Source: Triplophysa rosa
Taxonomy: Eukaryota; Chordata; Actinopteri; Cypriniformes; Nemacheilidae
Assembly (NCBI RefSeq): GCF_024868665.1
Contig: NW_026634115.1
Location: forward strand, 62,256-126,255
Direction: 5' to 3'
DNA length: 64,000 bases
This document shows, in pieces, positions 46,889 to 62,100 of the stretch (positions within the stretch are counted from its first letter, which is position 1; each line of letters starts with the position of its first letter). Position numbers and translations under genes: made by a program. The notes under the pieces were generated by a model. The model had not been told where the DNA came from and did not search any database. It saw nothing but the letters and a program-made list of their open reading frames with translations.

Positions 46889-49060
46889 CCAGGGGCCCGT
46901 TCTTCGTACCTCGCTAACTCAGTTAGCTGGATTTGATTGTTGATGATTTCGCATGATCTTGGATTGTTCGGTTCTTCGACGCTCATCCTGGACTTGTTGC
47001 CTTAGCAACAGGTCCGTTAGTTTAAACCTGCTCGGGAGCAGGCTTATTTCATGTAAACAGGATTAGATCGCGGTCATGATGCAGTCAAATCGGCTTCATT
47101 CATACAAAAGCAACTTGTTGTACATGACTAATAGAAAGAGTTTTGCGAATTTAATATGTAATTAACGCAATGTTTTGCTTTTAGAACATTATTTATTGTA
47201 ATGTAATATAATATATTTAGAACAAATTTTGTTTCTCATTTACTGTGAAAAGTCTTTGGTGAGGACCGAAATAAATGAATGAATAAATAAAATATTGTTT
47301 TTTTTGTCTTGTAAAGGAGATATTCGCATATAATATAAAAATATAAAAAAGCTCAGACAGTGCATATGATATGGGGGATATATAGAAAATGCAGTCTGTC
47401 TTGCCATTTGCAAATTTCTGGTATTTCAGTCTCTTAAGACCCCATCTTAATTAATATGATATAAGGGAACTAAAGATTCTGCAATCATGATCATGTCAAT
47501 GAGCATTATGTGTCTTGATTGATGTCATAGATTGCATCATAGGCCTCTGAGGCCTCATGTTATTTTCTGAAAATAAATTATGATATTTGCAGGTAATATT
47601 CATTTTAATATTAGTAATAGTATTAAGCAAAAAGTAATTGAATCAATAAGGAAGCTGACTGATTAATCTCTTAGATGGTGTGTGACCTAATGTGCACCTA
47701 CAGTATCACCAGCACTGAAGCAAAATGACCTGAATCTGCATGAGTCAACAATCTTCAGTCACATTTATGATGGGACTGTGTTTGAAGACACCGTTCCCTG
47801 ACCCAAACCTGTTACACTGCAGCCCTAACCAGGACAGGATCATGAAATGAGATTTGGGCAACTGATAGGAATGAAAGATTTCAGTGTATCAAAATTGCCT
47901 GACAGGGCCTGTACTGTGTCATGTGATACACTACACACATCATCAGAAAACAGAGGAGACCTGTGAGGGAGGTACAGCCTGATGATGATCTCTAAACCAC
48001 TACAGACTGAGCTTCATGAGATATAACTTTTGGTATACAATTTTTTTATTATTATTATATAAAAAGCAACACAAACATGCATTATGCCCACATGTATTTT
48101 ACTTTTAATCTCCATGGATAATAGGCAGGCATCAGTGTCATCTTTTACCTGCAATAAGAGATGTTAGGTCAGTAAACAATATAGAAATAGTTACTTAATC
48201 TCCAATCTTTTTAAAATGAAATCTCCAGTTTAAGGTTTGTGTTCTTTATATTGTCAAGGTCAATGTTTTGACGTTTTGGCTGCTTTTGAATTTGCATATA
48301 TCCAACCGTTAAAGACTTCAAAAAGTTTATACATGGTGCCTTGTGAATTATTTATTTCACTCCACAAAAGACACAATACATTAAAAGCAATAAAATAGCA
48401 CAACTAAACCATATTTTCCACTATCTATACCACTTTTCTATGCAGACTCAGCAGATGTAAAAGCCTTTCAGATAACGTGAACTCCTGCAACTGCTACTGA
48501 GTTAATCCAATTTAAGAAATGTTATTGAAATGGACAGACCTCCAGACACTTTCCTCAGAATCCCATGAAGTGAACACTAATGTGTATAAAACACTTTATT
48601 TTGTGGGGAAAACACCATCTCATTGCAATTAACCATTAAAAAAGATAATTTATAAAAAAAGAACTTAAAGTTAGTTTATCAAAATATACAACTTCAGTTT
48701 ACAACTGCTTCAAACTGTAATACATATCTCTTAAAGTAATCTGTCTGTGCATCGTTTGAAGTGTTCCTGACATTTTAATAAGGTTTTAAAATTTGTCATA
48801 ATCTTTAAGCAGCGGTAAAATAAACTATGGACGTAACTGCGTCTTTTGACGTAACAACCAGCCAATAGCAGCGCTGCTGATCACTAGTTCTTCTATCGAT
48901 ATATGCTGCCTTTCCAATTAAATCCAGATATACTAATCGTACACAAGAGGTGCGTTCGAAGAACTGAATTATCCAGATCATGATTAGCGGGAATAGGTCA
49001 TCTCGGATATTTCATTTGATCTTGGATGTAGTAAGCGATGTACGAAGAACGGGCCCCTGG
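46889..49060. mobile_element. 2.2-kb terminal-inverted-repeat element without ORF
   Basis: Left end CCAGGGGCCCGTTCTTCGTA, right end (reverse complement) CCAGGGGCCCGTTCTTCGTA. The match continues with CTCGCT against ATCGCT and then breaks up, though ATCATGATT / GATGATTTCG-like pieces recur further in. No frame over 60 codons lies inside. The ends begin GGGGCCCGTT like the 4911-6166 element. Target duplication not clear. Confidence 0.78.
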
Positions 49061-52000
49061 AGAACAGTGCAAGATGATTTGTAGCGCAAGCATGTAAACA
49101 TAGTACATGTTATTGAGTCTTTTGTGAGGATATGTAGGCCTACACACAGCAGTGTGCTGTATATGTGAAAAAGTGTCTAGTAAACAAAGTTGGTTGTGTT
49201 TAGGGCTGCATGGTATTGAGAAAATAATTGCGATATGCTATTTTGTTGTTGAATATCGCACTAGCGATATTTCCTGCGATATAACATTTCCTAGAGAAAT
49301 GCTATTTTTATTAGCTATTTTTTATTATTATTTATATATGTAATTATCATACTGAAATAAACAGGTAGATATTCTTCTGATGTAATTAAATCTAATTCAG
49401 GCTAAAAAACTGTCGAGGAAGATGCAAACATTTAGACTTAACACTACAGTGTGTGTTCAATTCAACAGGACTTTTATTTTGACGGGTTTTCTGGGAAAAC
49501 TCAAGTTTTTGTGTTTGCCTATAGCTTCCCTCAAACAGTAAAACGCTCATAAAATAAACTCTCAGAACAACTCTGGAGATGAAGTTCACGTGTTCAAATT
49601 TCCTCATACAATGCAGACGCAGATAAATCCTCGACCATCACTCGTGTTGAATGTTAAACTGTGCACATAATTCACTCAGACAAGCAGAACAGCCAGATGA
49701 CATTGAAATAACAAGATTACGTGTTCGTATCTAGTTGACGTACGTTACATGGACTATTGTTACACACAAACAAGCACAACCACGACAAACGCACTTCACA
49801 CATACACGCAGCTCTGTCTAATGTCTTAGTCTACTGTACATATATGTCGCACTGTTGTTATTCATTTTTTTCAAGGTACTTGTCCGGTCGGGCAAGTAAA
49901 ATTCTCTCTCACTTTGCCAATACAAAACAATCACTTCGCCCTGCAAAATATTGCCATATTTCAGACGTAACGCACCGTTCTTTTTAGGCACAAGTTTGTC
50001 GCTGTCATTTTCCTCGCTCGTCTCTATGGCGTTATTCTAATGACAAATGTCGCGAGCGCATTACTACACGGCGAGAGCGCATTCATGTAATAGAAGGGCG
50101 CGAATCTCTCCGCTCTCACCCCGATTTCATTTGCTCATGCACAAAACTGGACGCGCGCTCCCAATTATACGCTGCTCTCTTATGAATGTTCTCTGCTGTC
50201 GCTCAGTGAGTGCGTGCGCGCGTCCTTTGGTACCCTTGCTCTCTAGAGATCCTCCTGTGTTTTCTGGGATTATAGGATGTCAAAAGTAGTCAACCAATCC
50301 GGTATAGGCTTCCACGGCGGGCCAATGAAAATGCAACTTTAAATGACATAGTATAAGAGAAACAACAGACACAAGTTTGGATTAATATTTATTCATGTTA
50401 CATTTCAAATTCATATCTAAACAGTAGTACTTACGTCTTGGGTCATTTTTCCACGCGATACAGTCAAAGCCGAATATGTGTATAAGTTGCCATTTTATCT
50501 GTCTTTTTCCCGCCTGCAAGAAGGGCAGCCCAACTGTTTAGTTGAATGGGGGAAATCAGTGGTCTGAATATTTGTTTGTAAAATGGTAAATGTTTATTGG
50601 TTTGAAGTAATTGTATTATTAGTGTTTTATTTCTTTGTATTTGCAATGTGGAAATGTATTTGTTTATTGGTGCCAGTATAATACATTTATATGGTTTGTT
50701 AAGATTGTTTAAACCCCCTTTTTGTTTCCTGGGTTGGTATGATCCCCATAAGGGCTTGAGTTATTTAAGACTGCCTTCAGTAGGACAAAGGAAGGTTGGT
50801 AGTAAGAGCTCGTTGAGTGAGTTAAGTAACCGGATTAACTAAATTTACCAGTTTGGACCTATTTTTGTTGTAGCCTAACCTTTGTGAATTTGATGAATTT
50901 TTGATGGGACATTCTTACTGACACGGACTATTTTTGAAACCATGGACTTGAATGAACATTCTGCATTTCCTGATGATCATTTCTCCAATTTTTGGTTTCC
51001 ACCTTGTAAATAAACACCTTGTTATCCTGTCACCCAGTTGCACGTCTCTTTCCGTTGGTTCATCCGGGGACCTTGCAGCAAGCTGTAAGAACTTGGACCT
51101 TAAGTTTTGTTTGCCTGTGGGAGTCCTTGTAACACACATCATAGAAAACAATGTTATTACAGTAGAGAAAACTAGTTAATTTCTAGATTTTTTGCGCTAT
51201 TTTTGCCTTCCGGGTTTAAAATCCTCATCTGGCCAACGTCAAAGGATGTGACGTGCGATGTACTATAGTACATCGATGACGCGTCGGTGTCTCATTATTA
51301 TTCATGACACTGTGTTTTCTAGACCAATGAGAAGACATTTCTCATAATTATTCACGACAGCGCCTTGTGATTGGAGCGCCCGTCTCCCATGACGGAACCT
51401 TCGCCGGTTTTTAACGGCTCTTCTCACAGCATTCAAGGCCATTTTAATTACATTTTTCATAAACACTTTAAATGAAATTAGTTAGTAGGGCTTAACCTGT
51501 TCCTGCCTTAGAATGTTCCTGTAAACCCTTTAAATAGAGTACGGAGGGTGTGCGACATACTTTAAAAGAACACCCTGTTGTTTATCTTTGTGTATGGTGG
51601 CCCAGATCCAGAATACACCTTACTGATGACATTTTGGGAGTACCAGATTTGATTTTGGGCCAAACGTTACTGCACATGCGTGGTGGACCTCTGCAAAGAA
51701 CAAAGTCCCTGCAAATTATTTTTTGATAAAAAGCAAACAAAATAAAAAGTAAATTGCATTACAAGAAAAAAATTGTCATTATGATTCTGAGCTAACACAA
51801 ACAAATCAATAACAAATCTCAGCAAAAACATACCTTTCTTTAAATTACTGGATTATAAAGTGTTGACAATACATAAAAACATTACAGATCTTCATTGGAC
51901 AGGATTTAAACATTTTACACTTGTTAAATTAAACATAATTAACATACATGCACACGAGGACACTCACAGATGTCGATCAACTATATGACATCAAACATTA

Positions 52001-52376
52001 AAAAGACCTTCCTATTACTCTGAAAAACACCAGAAGAAAGATGTTCCTGCTCATCAATGTGAACCTGCTGCAAGAAGACACGAGGACGGCAGATGTAATA
52101 AACAGAGTAATAAACAGTCCGTCTGTACAGTGAGACATAGCCTGTAGAAGACAGTGTTTAGAGCCAATATCCCTTAGAAATGTACCTGCAAATGCCTTGG
52201 TGGAAAGTTGAGTAACATATCACAGAAAGAAATCACAAATCTTGTGCAGTCCAGTCTGTTCAAGCATATGTTCAGTGAATATTTTTTTTACATGTTAAGT
52301 TTGCTCCAGTGCTTGAAGTGGGCTGATATGCACCGGCACTTTTCAATTTTAATCTTTAGCGTACCTTCCTTTTTTC
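49061..52376. other. Unassigned 3.3-kb region
   Basis: No convincing gene. Features noted by eye: a repeat-like ATTGCGATATGCTATTTTG stretch near 49228 that pairs loosely with GCGATATTTCCTGCGATATA near 49263; a possible LTR or retroelement 3' tail around 50900-51040 (AATAAACACCTTGTTATCCT); and a promoter-like CG-containing repeat around 51240-51420. None is firm. Confidence 0.35.
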
Positions 52377-53340
52377 TGGGATTTCAAATATTTCCATCTC
52401 AAACCCAGAAATAAATGTCAGGAACGGCACTCAAAGTCGGAAATTGGACCTCTGAACTCTCAGATCGATCAACCCCGACCTTAGGGAGACGCGTCATTTT
52501 AAGCGCAAGATGCTTCCAGTCAGTGAGATTAGCATGGATCTACCCAATTTCAAAAGGTTGACCAATCAAACAGGATTTACGGAATTCTAGCCAATCAAAT
52601 TACAGAGGCCAAGCAGAATGTCAGCCAATTAAACAAACTGATAAAGACAGAATGTTCAGCCAATTAAATTGTAGAAGACAGAACTTTACTGTCGGCAGGC
52701 AGGCGCTGTGTAGTGAGATGTGAGAAGGCAAAGATTCAGAGATGCAAACTACTTAACTTTGGCAAATTTTGCTGTTATAAATGAAAACAGGTGGTATGTC
52801 ACATAATTTAAGAGTTAACGTGTGTTTAACTTAACATGCCTAAAAACATAACATATAAGTTTATAGCATACAGTATAAGGCATAAAATATGACTGTGTGT
52901 ATAGACGGTTTCAAAGCAACAACGTAAACAAACGTTACTGCCCATGTGCGCTTTTGTGGTCCATATGTAACTTACGGTATACCTCCACAAAGAATAGAGT
53001 ACCTACTTATTTATTTATTATTGCTTGTTATCAGAAATAATAAGTAAAATACATTAGCTAGCACATAAAAGTATGTCTAGTCAGTGTTATTTTGGGTTAC
53101 CAGTAGAAGAACTGTAACTTGACTAAACTTAAATGTGACAAAGTTACATGACCCATTCAACAAATTGTTTATTTAATCAAATTAATATACAATCATATTC
53201 AACAAATGTTTTATCCAATACAATTATTAAACAATAAAATATAAATATGAATTAAATAAAACATAAATAGTTATATTATTAGCTACTAGCCAGACCGATC
53301 AACAAACACATAAGTTAACTTCAAGTCAGGCGCGTGTCCA
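52377..53340. repeat. Duplicated block B: 3' flank of NXPE copy B
   Basis: Matches 3660-4850 in the same orientation, with the empty site for the 4205-4507 insertion at 53057-53061. See the A block for landmarks. It defines the 3' side of the tandem duplication. Confidence 0.8.
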
Positions 53341-53560
53341 ATGAAACCGTCTATATGGTGGATTTAATTAACAGAAGAATTAAAAAGACTGCAGAACTAT
53401 TAATGAAATATAAGCAATATCTCCAAATAGTTTCTTTTTGTTGTAGAAAGTTAAAATGTGGTAAAAAGTTGCATATGTCAACATTCACAAGAAAGTACCG
53501 GATCCTTTTTCCTACTTCAAGCACTGGTTTGCTCAAGATTTTTGCTGTTATTTGCATGTG

Positions 53561-56135
53561 TCAGGAAGGGCAAACATGCGAGAGCAACATATCAAGCTCA
53601 TTGCCAACGATAACACGGACTGGATGAATGTCTTCCCTTGAGTAATGACATGAAGTCATCTGCCATACATCCATGTAGACCAATCCTTTAATATCACGGA
53701 ACATCTCGCTCATCACTGTGTTCAACTGCATCCGGTACCAGTCATTTCCATATTCATCCTGTAACAAAATGATAAGGTTACTCACGTAACCCTGGTTCCC
53801 TGAGATAAAGGGAATGAGCATTACGTTTAGCAAAACGTTTTGGGAAAACTCCTGTTTTATCCGAGACTGAAGCCTATTGGTTAACGTGTGTGAAAATCAC
53901 AGACCAATGGCATTTGAGCCCGCCATTTTGGGTGGTACCACTCGCCTATATAAGCCTATATAATTTTTATAATTTTAAAAATAATAGACTGTGGCTGCTC
54001 ATTGCTGCTCATTGAGGGGAGAGCAAGCAGAGAAACTTAACGATCAGATCGAGCATCCTGATTGAACGACTGTCTATGGGGGCATGATTCGCCGCTAAAG
54101 CCGCCATGCAGACTTTGAGGGTGTAGTGGCGCGGCCGCCATCCAGCAACTCTTGGAGGAAAGACAGAATGTAATCTCACAGCTGCACGGCAGTGGGGTGC
54201 CGTCTCCTATTGTAACATGGTGAGGAGGAAAATTGCTAAATTTGTGAGGAGTTAAAAATAGTGGTTTTGCTATCATAGTGATAGTGGGTTTGGGAGCGTG
54301 TGAGCGGGCCCATAACCAACAACATTAGCACCGTGTCCAGTTCCCTGATGAAAACAGAGGACTGGGGAGAACGGGATCTTCGGGGGTGGTCCGGCTAAAG
54401 CGTGACTCAACTCCTTTCTCCTCCTTGGGTTCCGCGCCTCAGGTATTCGGAGTCGGCACAGGGTCCAGCATCAGCCGGGGACGGGGAACTCTTACCCTGG
54501 GAAGACTGGCACACCTAGCCGGACGGGAGCGCTTCAGATCGGGCTCTCGGCTGCCGTTGAGGCTGCTGCGGTGTGGCCGTTGGTTTGGGACATTGCTGCT
54601 GTGGTGGCGGATTTGAACTGCCGGTATCAGCAGAAGGACCCACCCTCTTCGGAAGGAAGTGGTGCATCGCATGCAACGACTTTTGTGCTTTGGTGAAGCG
54701 CTGGGTGAAGCCACCGACTGTGGAGCCGAACAGACCAGCCGGGGATATGAGAGAATCGAGGAGGGCCACAAAGTCGGCGTCCTTGATGTCCGTCAGATTT
54801 AATCACAAGTGGCATTCCAACACCACCAGGCTGGCCATGGCTCGTCCGACTGCTTGGGCAGTGACTTTCGTGCCACGGGGAGCCAGATCTGCAGCTCGCG
54901 GAAAAAAAATGGAGCACCGCCATCGCATAAGACTTCGCCGCCAAGGCAGATGTCAGGCGGCACGGCTTGGACGGGTGGCTGGGTCTCGCTTTCCAACCGC
55001 TGACAGAAGACAGGCAGAGGTGGGCAGCTATGGACTCTTCATATAGCTTTTGTCATCAGCAACATCAACCGAGGAGAGTGTGTCGGTGACAGAGCTGTGG
55101 GCACGGGTAGAGTGTGGGGCGTGCCACGATCTAGTGAGCTCTTGGTGAACCTCTGGGAAGAAGGGAGTGGATCTCTGGCAGGGAGGCTGCTGACGGCGCC
55201 CCGGCTGCAGGAACCACTCGTCCAGGCAGCTGTGTTCTGGGTCGATAGGAGACGAAAAGGTGGTTGCCGAGCTCTGCAGCTGCTTTGGACAGGATTCTGA
55301 CGAGCTCGGAGTCAGAATAAGGATGGCCGTCGCTGGATCCCTCTGCCGGCAGGGCAGCTTTTTCGCCCGAAGTGGCCCAATCGTCGCACTCCGAGACGGG
55401 GGAAAAAATTTCATCCAGTTCGTCTGTACCGCCGAACGAGACCATGCTGCACGCTGCTTGCACTGGAGGAGGGGCTTAGGGCCTCATAGGCAAAGCGGAC
55501 AGGATCGCTGAGTTGTGGTGGAGAGAGAGCACGCCGGGGCTCAGCCGCAGTCCCTAAGCTCCATTTGAAACAACGCGCTTATGCTCTTTTATAGAAATTT
55601 GCTCTTCGGATAGCCGCAGGGGAAGCGCTCTGAAGCGTAGTTTTCGAGCGAGATGATCGTGCTGAATGACAAAATGGAACTGAATGGAGTTCGGCCCGGA
55701 CTTATATAGGCGAGCGGTGCTGCCCAAAATGGAGGGCCCAAACACCATTGATGTGTGATTTTCACAGACGTTAACCAATAGGCTTCAGTCTCGGGTAAAA
55801 CAGGAGTTTTGCAAAGTGAACCGTATTGAAAGGGAACGCACTATTGTCACAAAACAACAGGGTTTCACATTAAGCACGAATAGGCATCACCAGTGATGGG
55901 AACAACGGCGTTATAAATAAATGGCGTTACTACCGCCGTAAGTTTTTTCAGTAACGAGTAATCAAATGAATCACTGTTTCCCCTGTTACAATGCCGTTAC
56001 CGTTACTGACAATAAAGTGCTGCGTTAATATAATTGAGTTCACTGATGCAGTTTTCATCGGAGTAGGCTCTCTCTCATCCATTTTTTTCTCTGCTGTGTG
56101 TGTTGGAGGGTGGGCCACATAACTGATTTTGATTG

Positions 56136-56184
<49 letters not shown>

Positions 56185-59100
56185 TGGGGTGGGAGACAAC
56201 AGCATGACTGATGATGATTGGCTTAGGTAAAGTAAATTTTCATCTTTTGCCAACCAGAGGCAGAGTAGGGCGGGTTTTCACACACAAACACAGTCGCACA
56301 GTGTACACCAATGCCTAGGAGTCAGAAAGTGATGGTAAGAGCAACAAGTTCAAATGTAAGTTAGCTTTCGCAAACTGGAAATAAGCACTACTTTTCCCTC
56401 GTTATGGTGAAACACAAGGAATGTGTATGTAACGTGCAACTTATGCCCAGGAAGAAAGAGGCTCTAGGTCAGTGGCAAGTAATTTTTATCTAATGAAGCA
56501 CCTCACATCGTCACATGCTGCCACACAATTAGTAGCTGAGACCTTGTCCATACGTTTCCCTTTGAAAACTGAGTTTTCGGTTTAAAAACGGTCTTTGACC
56601 ACACTAGTATTTCAAGTGTTTTCCAAATGCTGCCTATCCACACTGAAACGTGCTGAAAACGTATAAATCCATGCTTCGCAGTAAAACAAATGACGCTACA
56701 GCCTGTGGGCATTTGTTTACTTTCTGCCTTTGTCACGGCAATGTGAAACAAAGCACAGAGCACAGAGACTTTTTAAATGGATGGAATGAGGCAGGGATGC
56801 TGCTGCGGGTAACAAAACTATAACATTTCCTAAGCGAAACTATCCTTGCGCTTCGCTGTTAATCAAGAACTGTGAGTAATTAAATATTGCGTCTCCTAAA
56901 ATGCAATTTAAAGTATGTACAAACTGACTTTCCGCTATCATACTGGAAAGCATACAAAACATTAAGAGGACTTCTTGTTATTAAACCGTTTACCGCAAGA
57001 CACTACTAAAAATAAGTAGTACAGTACAGTATAGCAATTGTGAAGTTGGTAGGCCTACATGTCTTTAGAAGCATAATTTATTTTTAGACTTATTTGTTGA
57101 TCAGTTGTGGTTTGTGCAATAAATAGTAAAAGTTCTGAACTAGTCTATTGTGTTTTATCATTCCATGATAGTAATGATAATATTTACAATATTTACAAAA
57201 ATAATATATTAATATATAAAATATTGAATTTAATAGGTGTCTCTCACATTGACCCACAGCAACATTAAAATAGTGTATATTAGTGTGCAATGTTTTATAC
57301 AAATAATTTATTCAATTTAGTTTCCATTTCATTCATTTAACATATTTAATATTGGGGGCATCCAAGTTATTTGACCATATTTGAAAATGTTTTAAAAGGT
57401 AAAGCAATAGTTACATTCCCTGGTAATTAGTTACTTTTATAGTGATGTAACTCAGTTACTAACTTAATTACTATTTGTGAGAAGTAACTAGTAACACTAA
57501 CTAGTTACTTTTTAAAAGTAACATGCCCAACACTGGGCATCACATATAAATGATGCAACAAAGATTTTGAATTGAAATGACAGTGTACTGTACCTTTGTG
57601 AGCCCAGTGTTTCCAGACTTGATGATGACAGTAGTCTCTGGTGCACGTTTCAGTAGTAGAACCACTGCTTGACGAATTTTGGCCACTTTACGCACATAAA
57701 ACGTTAACGGATGAACAACCAGGTGGGCAAATATTGTGAAAACAACAACTGTATGACGGCCGCCGGCTATTTGATCAATTTCATTGCTGATGTAATGCAG
57801 ATCAACAGCTGGCATTTTACGAAACTGAAGAGGTAATCCATGTGGCCTCCAGTGAATTATGATATTTTTCGTCATCTCTAGAGCCACCAGGGGTCCATTC
57901 TGGGAATCGGTATGAAGATTTAATCTTTTCAGGTCTGAATGAGATAAGTTGGAGTCCATTAAAATTTTTGCAGTCACACATATTCACTTCATTATTCATA
58001 CTTCCTCATCAAAGCTTACTGTATATACATGTGATTTTAAAGGTGCCAAAGAATTCATTGATACAATATGTTAAATTGTTCTCTGATATGTACATAGAAG
58101 GTATGTGGCTTTATTAAGTGCCAAAATTATCCAGAAACGGTTTTACATGTCCATTCACAAACCCAGGATTTGTCCCTAGAATGAAAAGGTCTGTTATTAC
58201 CTTATTTGGAAGGGTCATGCATATTAATGCTGAGCTCTGCTCTGGCTGGCTGTTTTGCTGCACCGGCTCATGCCACTAGCTTGCACAGCAAACAGATCGC
58301 TACTGTCAGGCGTGAATTGGAAGAAGTGGAAAATATTCCTGCTTACTGCTTGCGGCAGGGGTTCTAATGGCAATATAGTCGGAATTGCACCCTTCTTAAA
58401 TCAGTATCAAAACACTGAGCGAAGCCTGCTTGCACGGGTGTAGCTACATGGTGGCCATGGGTGACCACGGCTACCCCTGAATGATGGATGGCCACCTATC
58501 TGGCCACCTCTGTTGTGTGAAGCAGTTTTGAGATGCGTGTTGGAGTTTACGGAGTGCTGCGCAGATCATTTAGCGAATACACTGAAAGTAACGCGAGAAC
58601 ATTACTCTCGCGTTAATATGATGTTAATATGATGCTGATGCACTGACGCAAACAGTCTGAGCGCTATTAGCTGAACAGCTGCTAACCTCTTCGCTTCGTG
58701 ACAGTGTACTGTCTGTGTACCATGGAAGTTCATCGCGAGCAGAAGGATCAGGGTAGGGTTGCACCAGCCATAAGTTCTTTCTTAAACGTGAATGTAAAGT
58801 CCACACTAGAGGCTTAGTAACTAGCTGGTTTGTAACTAAATCTGTATGTTATTCGGTTGCACCATTTGGTCTTAAGGCAGAACGTAGCTAATTCGTTAGC
58901 TCTCCGTAAAGTAATGCGTAGTCGCATAATATGACGTTTACCTTCAACAGTCCAATAGCAGCCTTTAAATTCGTGAAAAAAAGTTGTTGAAATGTTGTGA
59001 ATTTCAAAACATTCTTGATTTAAAATTATTTTACCTCACATAATAATGGTAAAACGGTATATAGAATACTACCTTTCATGAACAGCATATTTAAAAGTAG

Positions 59101-62100
59101 ATTAATAAACAAATGCTGTTTAAAACAATACAGCCTACTTAATGCAATAATAAATGACATTCAATATGGGTGATTTCATTTGACTGCCAACCGGCAATTA
59201 AATAAAAAGAAAATTATTTCATTTTGACGTGCACAAAACAGGCAGATATACACACACGGAGGCGCGCTAGGACGGTTCGTGTTAGAGCAGTCAAAAATTA
59301 AATGTCATCACATAATGTTCTCTATTTTAAAAGGTAAGTGACTGTAAATGTCAGCATTATCATGTGTGTAAGTCATTGAAGAATGTTGAGTGAAACAAGA
59401 GCTTATTCCGTTAGGAGGCTTCCGTAAATATTTAGTTTGTACGTAACATTACGCTTCAACTAAGTTGAATGGTGCAACTCAAAAATATTTTGTAGTGCAT
59501 AACTTAATGCCCGTTTAAGTCAAAACTACAGTAGGCTAAGTTGTAACGTATGCACAGCTGGTGCAGCCGGCTCCAGGTCAGTAAAATCAGTCTTGTTTAA
59601 CTGGATTTCATTAATTAATTATATTTTCGCAAAAGTTTAAGTTGGGGTACTGCAATGTTTATTTTCTATACAAAATGCTAACTTACTGCAAATGATAGCT
59701 AGCAAATTATTTTAAAATAATGTTAGCACATGAAAGCATTGCAAATAAATTGTTTACTTTACGTTCTTTGTGTATGTTTTTGACCAGCAAACTATGTGTA
59801 ATGAAGAATTGGTGTAAATTACAGTAGAAGTTAAAGAATTTCTGTCTGTAAGGATTTTTTGGTCACCCTAATAAAATCACTGGGTCTTACCTGGCCACCT
59901 CTAAAAAAAAGTTCTGGCTACGCCCCTGCCTGCTTGATATTGTCCCAGGTTCGAAAAACTGTCCCTTTCGTCACGTGACTCTCGCTGCTCTGTGCTTCAA
60001 ATTGCATTGTAAACAAATATAAACAAGGCTTAAGGGGCATATAAACTTGCACAATACAGATCAGACGCGCCTGACTTTATAACTGTGCAGCTCGCGCTGT
60101 CTAAAGAAGACGCTCAGCTTGTGCAGACCCGCCTGACTTTATAACTGTGTAAATCAGACGCGTGTCTGCGCAGCTTGCGTTGTATAAAGACGCGCATGAG
60201 TTTATAACTGAGAAGCTCGCACTGTACAGATGACACATGCCTGACTTTATAACTGCCCAGCTCGCACTGTATAAATAAGATGTGTCTCTGTGCAGCTCGC
60301 ACCTAGATGTCACGGCTTCTTTAAGACAACAATGTCATCATCCATTGTGAGGTTTCACTGTACACATCGTCCGATGCCAATTTGGTAGACATCGCCCAAC
60401 CCTATTCACAACACCTCAGGGCTCTCAAGTATCAAATACACATTTCAACCCGTTCACACGCCACACCTTGTATTTCTCACGCAAAGAAATTTCCAGGATA
60501 ACGCACACCAAGTTGCGCCGCTATTAGAGGAATCAAGTGAGTTCCCCATAGAGTTCAGAAGGCCCTGCCAGCCACGCACCAGCTAATCAAATAAAAAAAG
60601 CTACCGAACAGCCAATAAGAAAATAGCATTGCTGTATCCGGGTAAGATTTAGATATCCCCGCAACAACGTTTACATTCTACGGAGCCCGTCTGGTCACCC
60701 CTCGGAGAAAAGAAAACAAGACCCGCAAATCCGTGGCCACAGTTTTGTAATTCGTTCCCTCAGTTTAAAAATCCGTGCTCTCGGATTAATAAACGGTACC
60801 CACAGTTTACAAAACCGTGCTCTCGGATTAATAAACTGTACCCACGAGTTTCCAATCCGTGCTCTCAGTTTTGTAAACCGTCCCCTCAGTTTTTGAAATC
60901 TGTACCCACGAATTCATAATCTGTGCCCACGCTTTCGCAATCCGTTCGCACAGTTTTGCAAACTGTAGCCTACTCGCGGAATTGAAGCCTCTGTCTGTCA
61001 ACAGAACAAGCTCCTGCAGGAACATTAACGAATATTGTATACTGTTTTATTTTAGATTATATTATAAATTGTCTTAATGTGTTTACACACGAGCGCGTGG
61101 CACATATAAAGCATGCGTTCATTGCCGCGTTTCACTGGCATAAAGTTGGTTTGACATTAAACTTTCGTGAATTTAGGGACCATCTCTAAAGTACACATTA
61201 AAATACCTTTTTCCAACTTTAATGGCATTTAAAGGTAATGACTTATACCCACAAGACTAACTGTACAGTGTTCATGTGTGTGTCAGCTATAATGCACACC
61301 TTTTAGATTATTTATATTTATTATAATAAACAGTTAAATCAAATGCAGATATTCTTATGTGTTTCACTGCTGTATGGGCTCATACATAAATATACACATT
61401 TTAAAACTCAATAGCATTTAAAGGGAATGACTTCCCTGACTAACTGTAAAGTGTTCATGTGTGTGTGAGATAGAATGCACACCTTTTAGATTATTGATAT
61501 GTATTAAAATAAACCGTCAAATCACATGCAAACATTCCTATGTGTATAATGGTCTCATACACAAATATACCATTATTTAAAGATCAATATACGTATAGGA
61601 ATATGTGCATATTATTTGATGGTTTATTTTAATACTCAATAATCTAAAAGTTGTGCATAATAGCTGACACACACATGAACACTGTACAGCTAGTTTTGTG
61701 GCTATAAATCTTTCCTTTTAAATGCTTTTGAAGTTGGAAAAAAATATTTTAATGTGAATGTAACTTTAGAGACGGTCCCTAAATTCACGAATATCGAAAG
61801 TTTAATGTCAAACCAACTTCATGCCAGTGAAACGCGACAATGAACGCATGCTTTATGCGCCACGCGCTCGTGTGTAAACACATTAAGACACTTTATAATA
61901 TAATCTAAAATAAAACAGTATACAATATTCGTTAATGTTGCTGTAGGAGCTTGTTCTGTTGACAGACAGAGGCTTCAATTCCGCGAGTAGGCTACAGTTT
62001 GCAAAACTGTGCGAACGGATTGCGAAAGCGTGGGCACAGATTATGAATTCGTGGGTACAGATTTCAAAAACTGAGGGGACGGTTTACAAAACCGAGAGCA

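Noticed and set aside
54386..55511. Plus-strand frames of 76-157 codons
   Set aside because: Shadows of the minus-strand gag-like coding region.
56137..56181. Possible Z-DNA regulatory site
   Set aside because: An ordinary TG microsatellite inside a transposon; no evidence of regulation.
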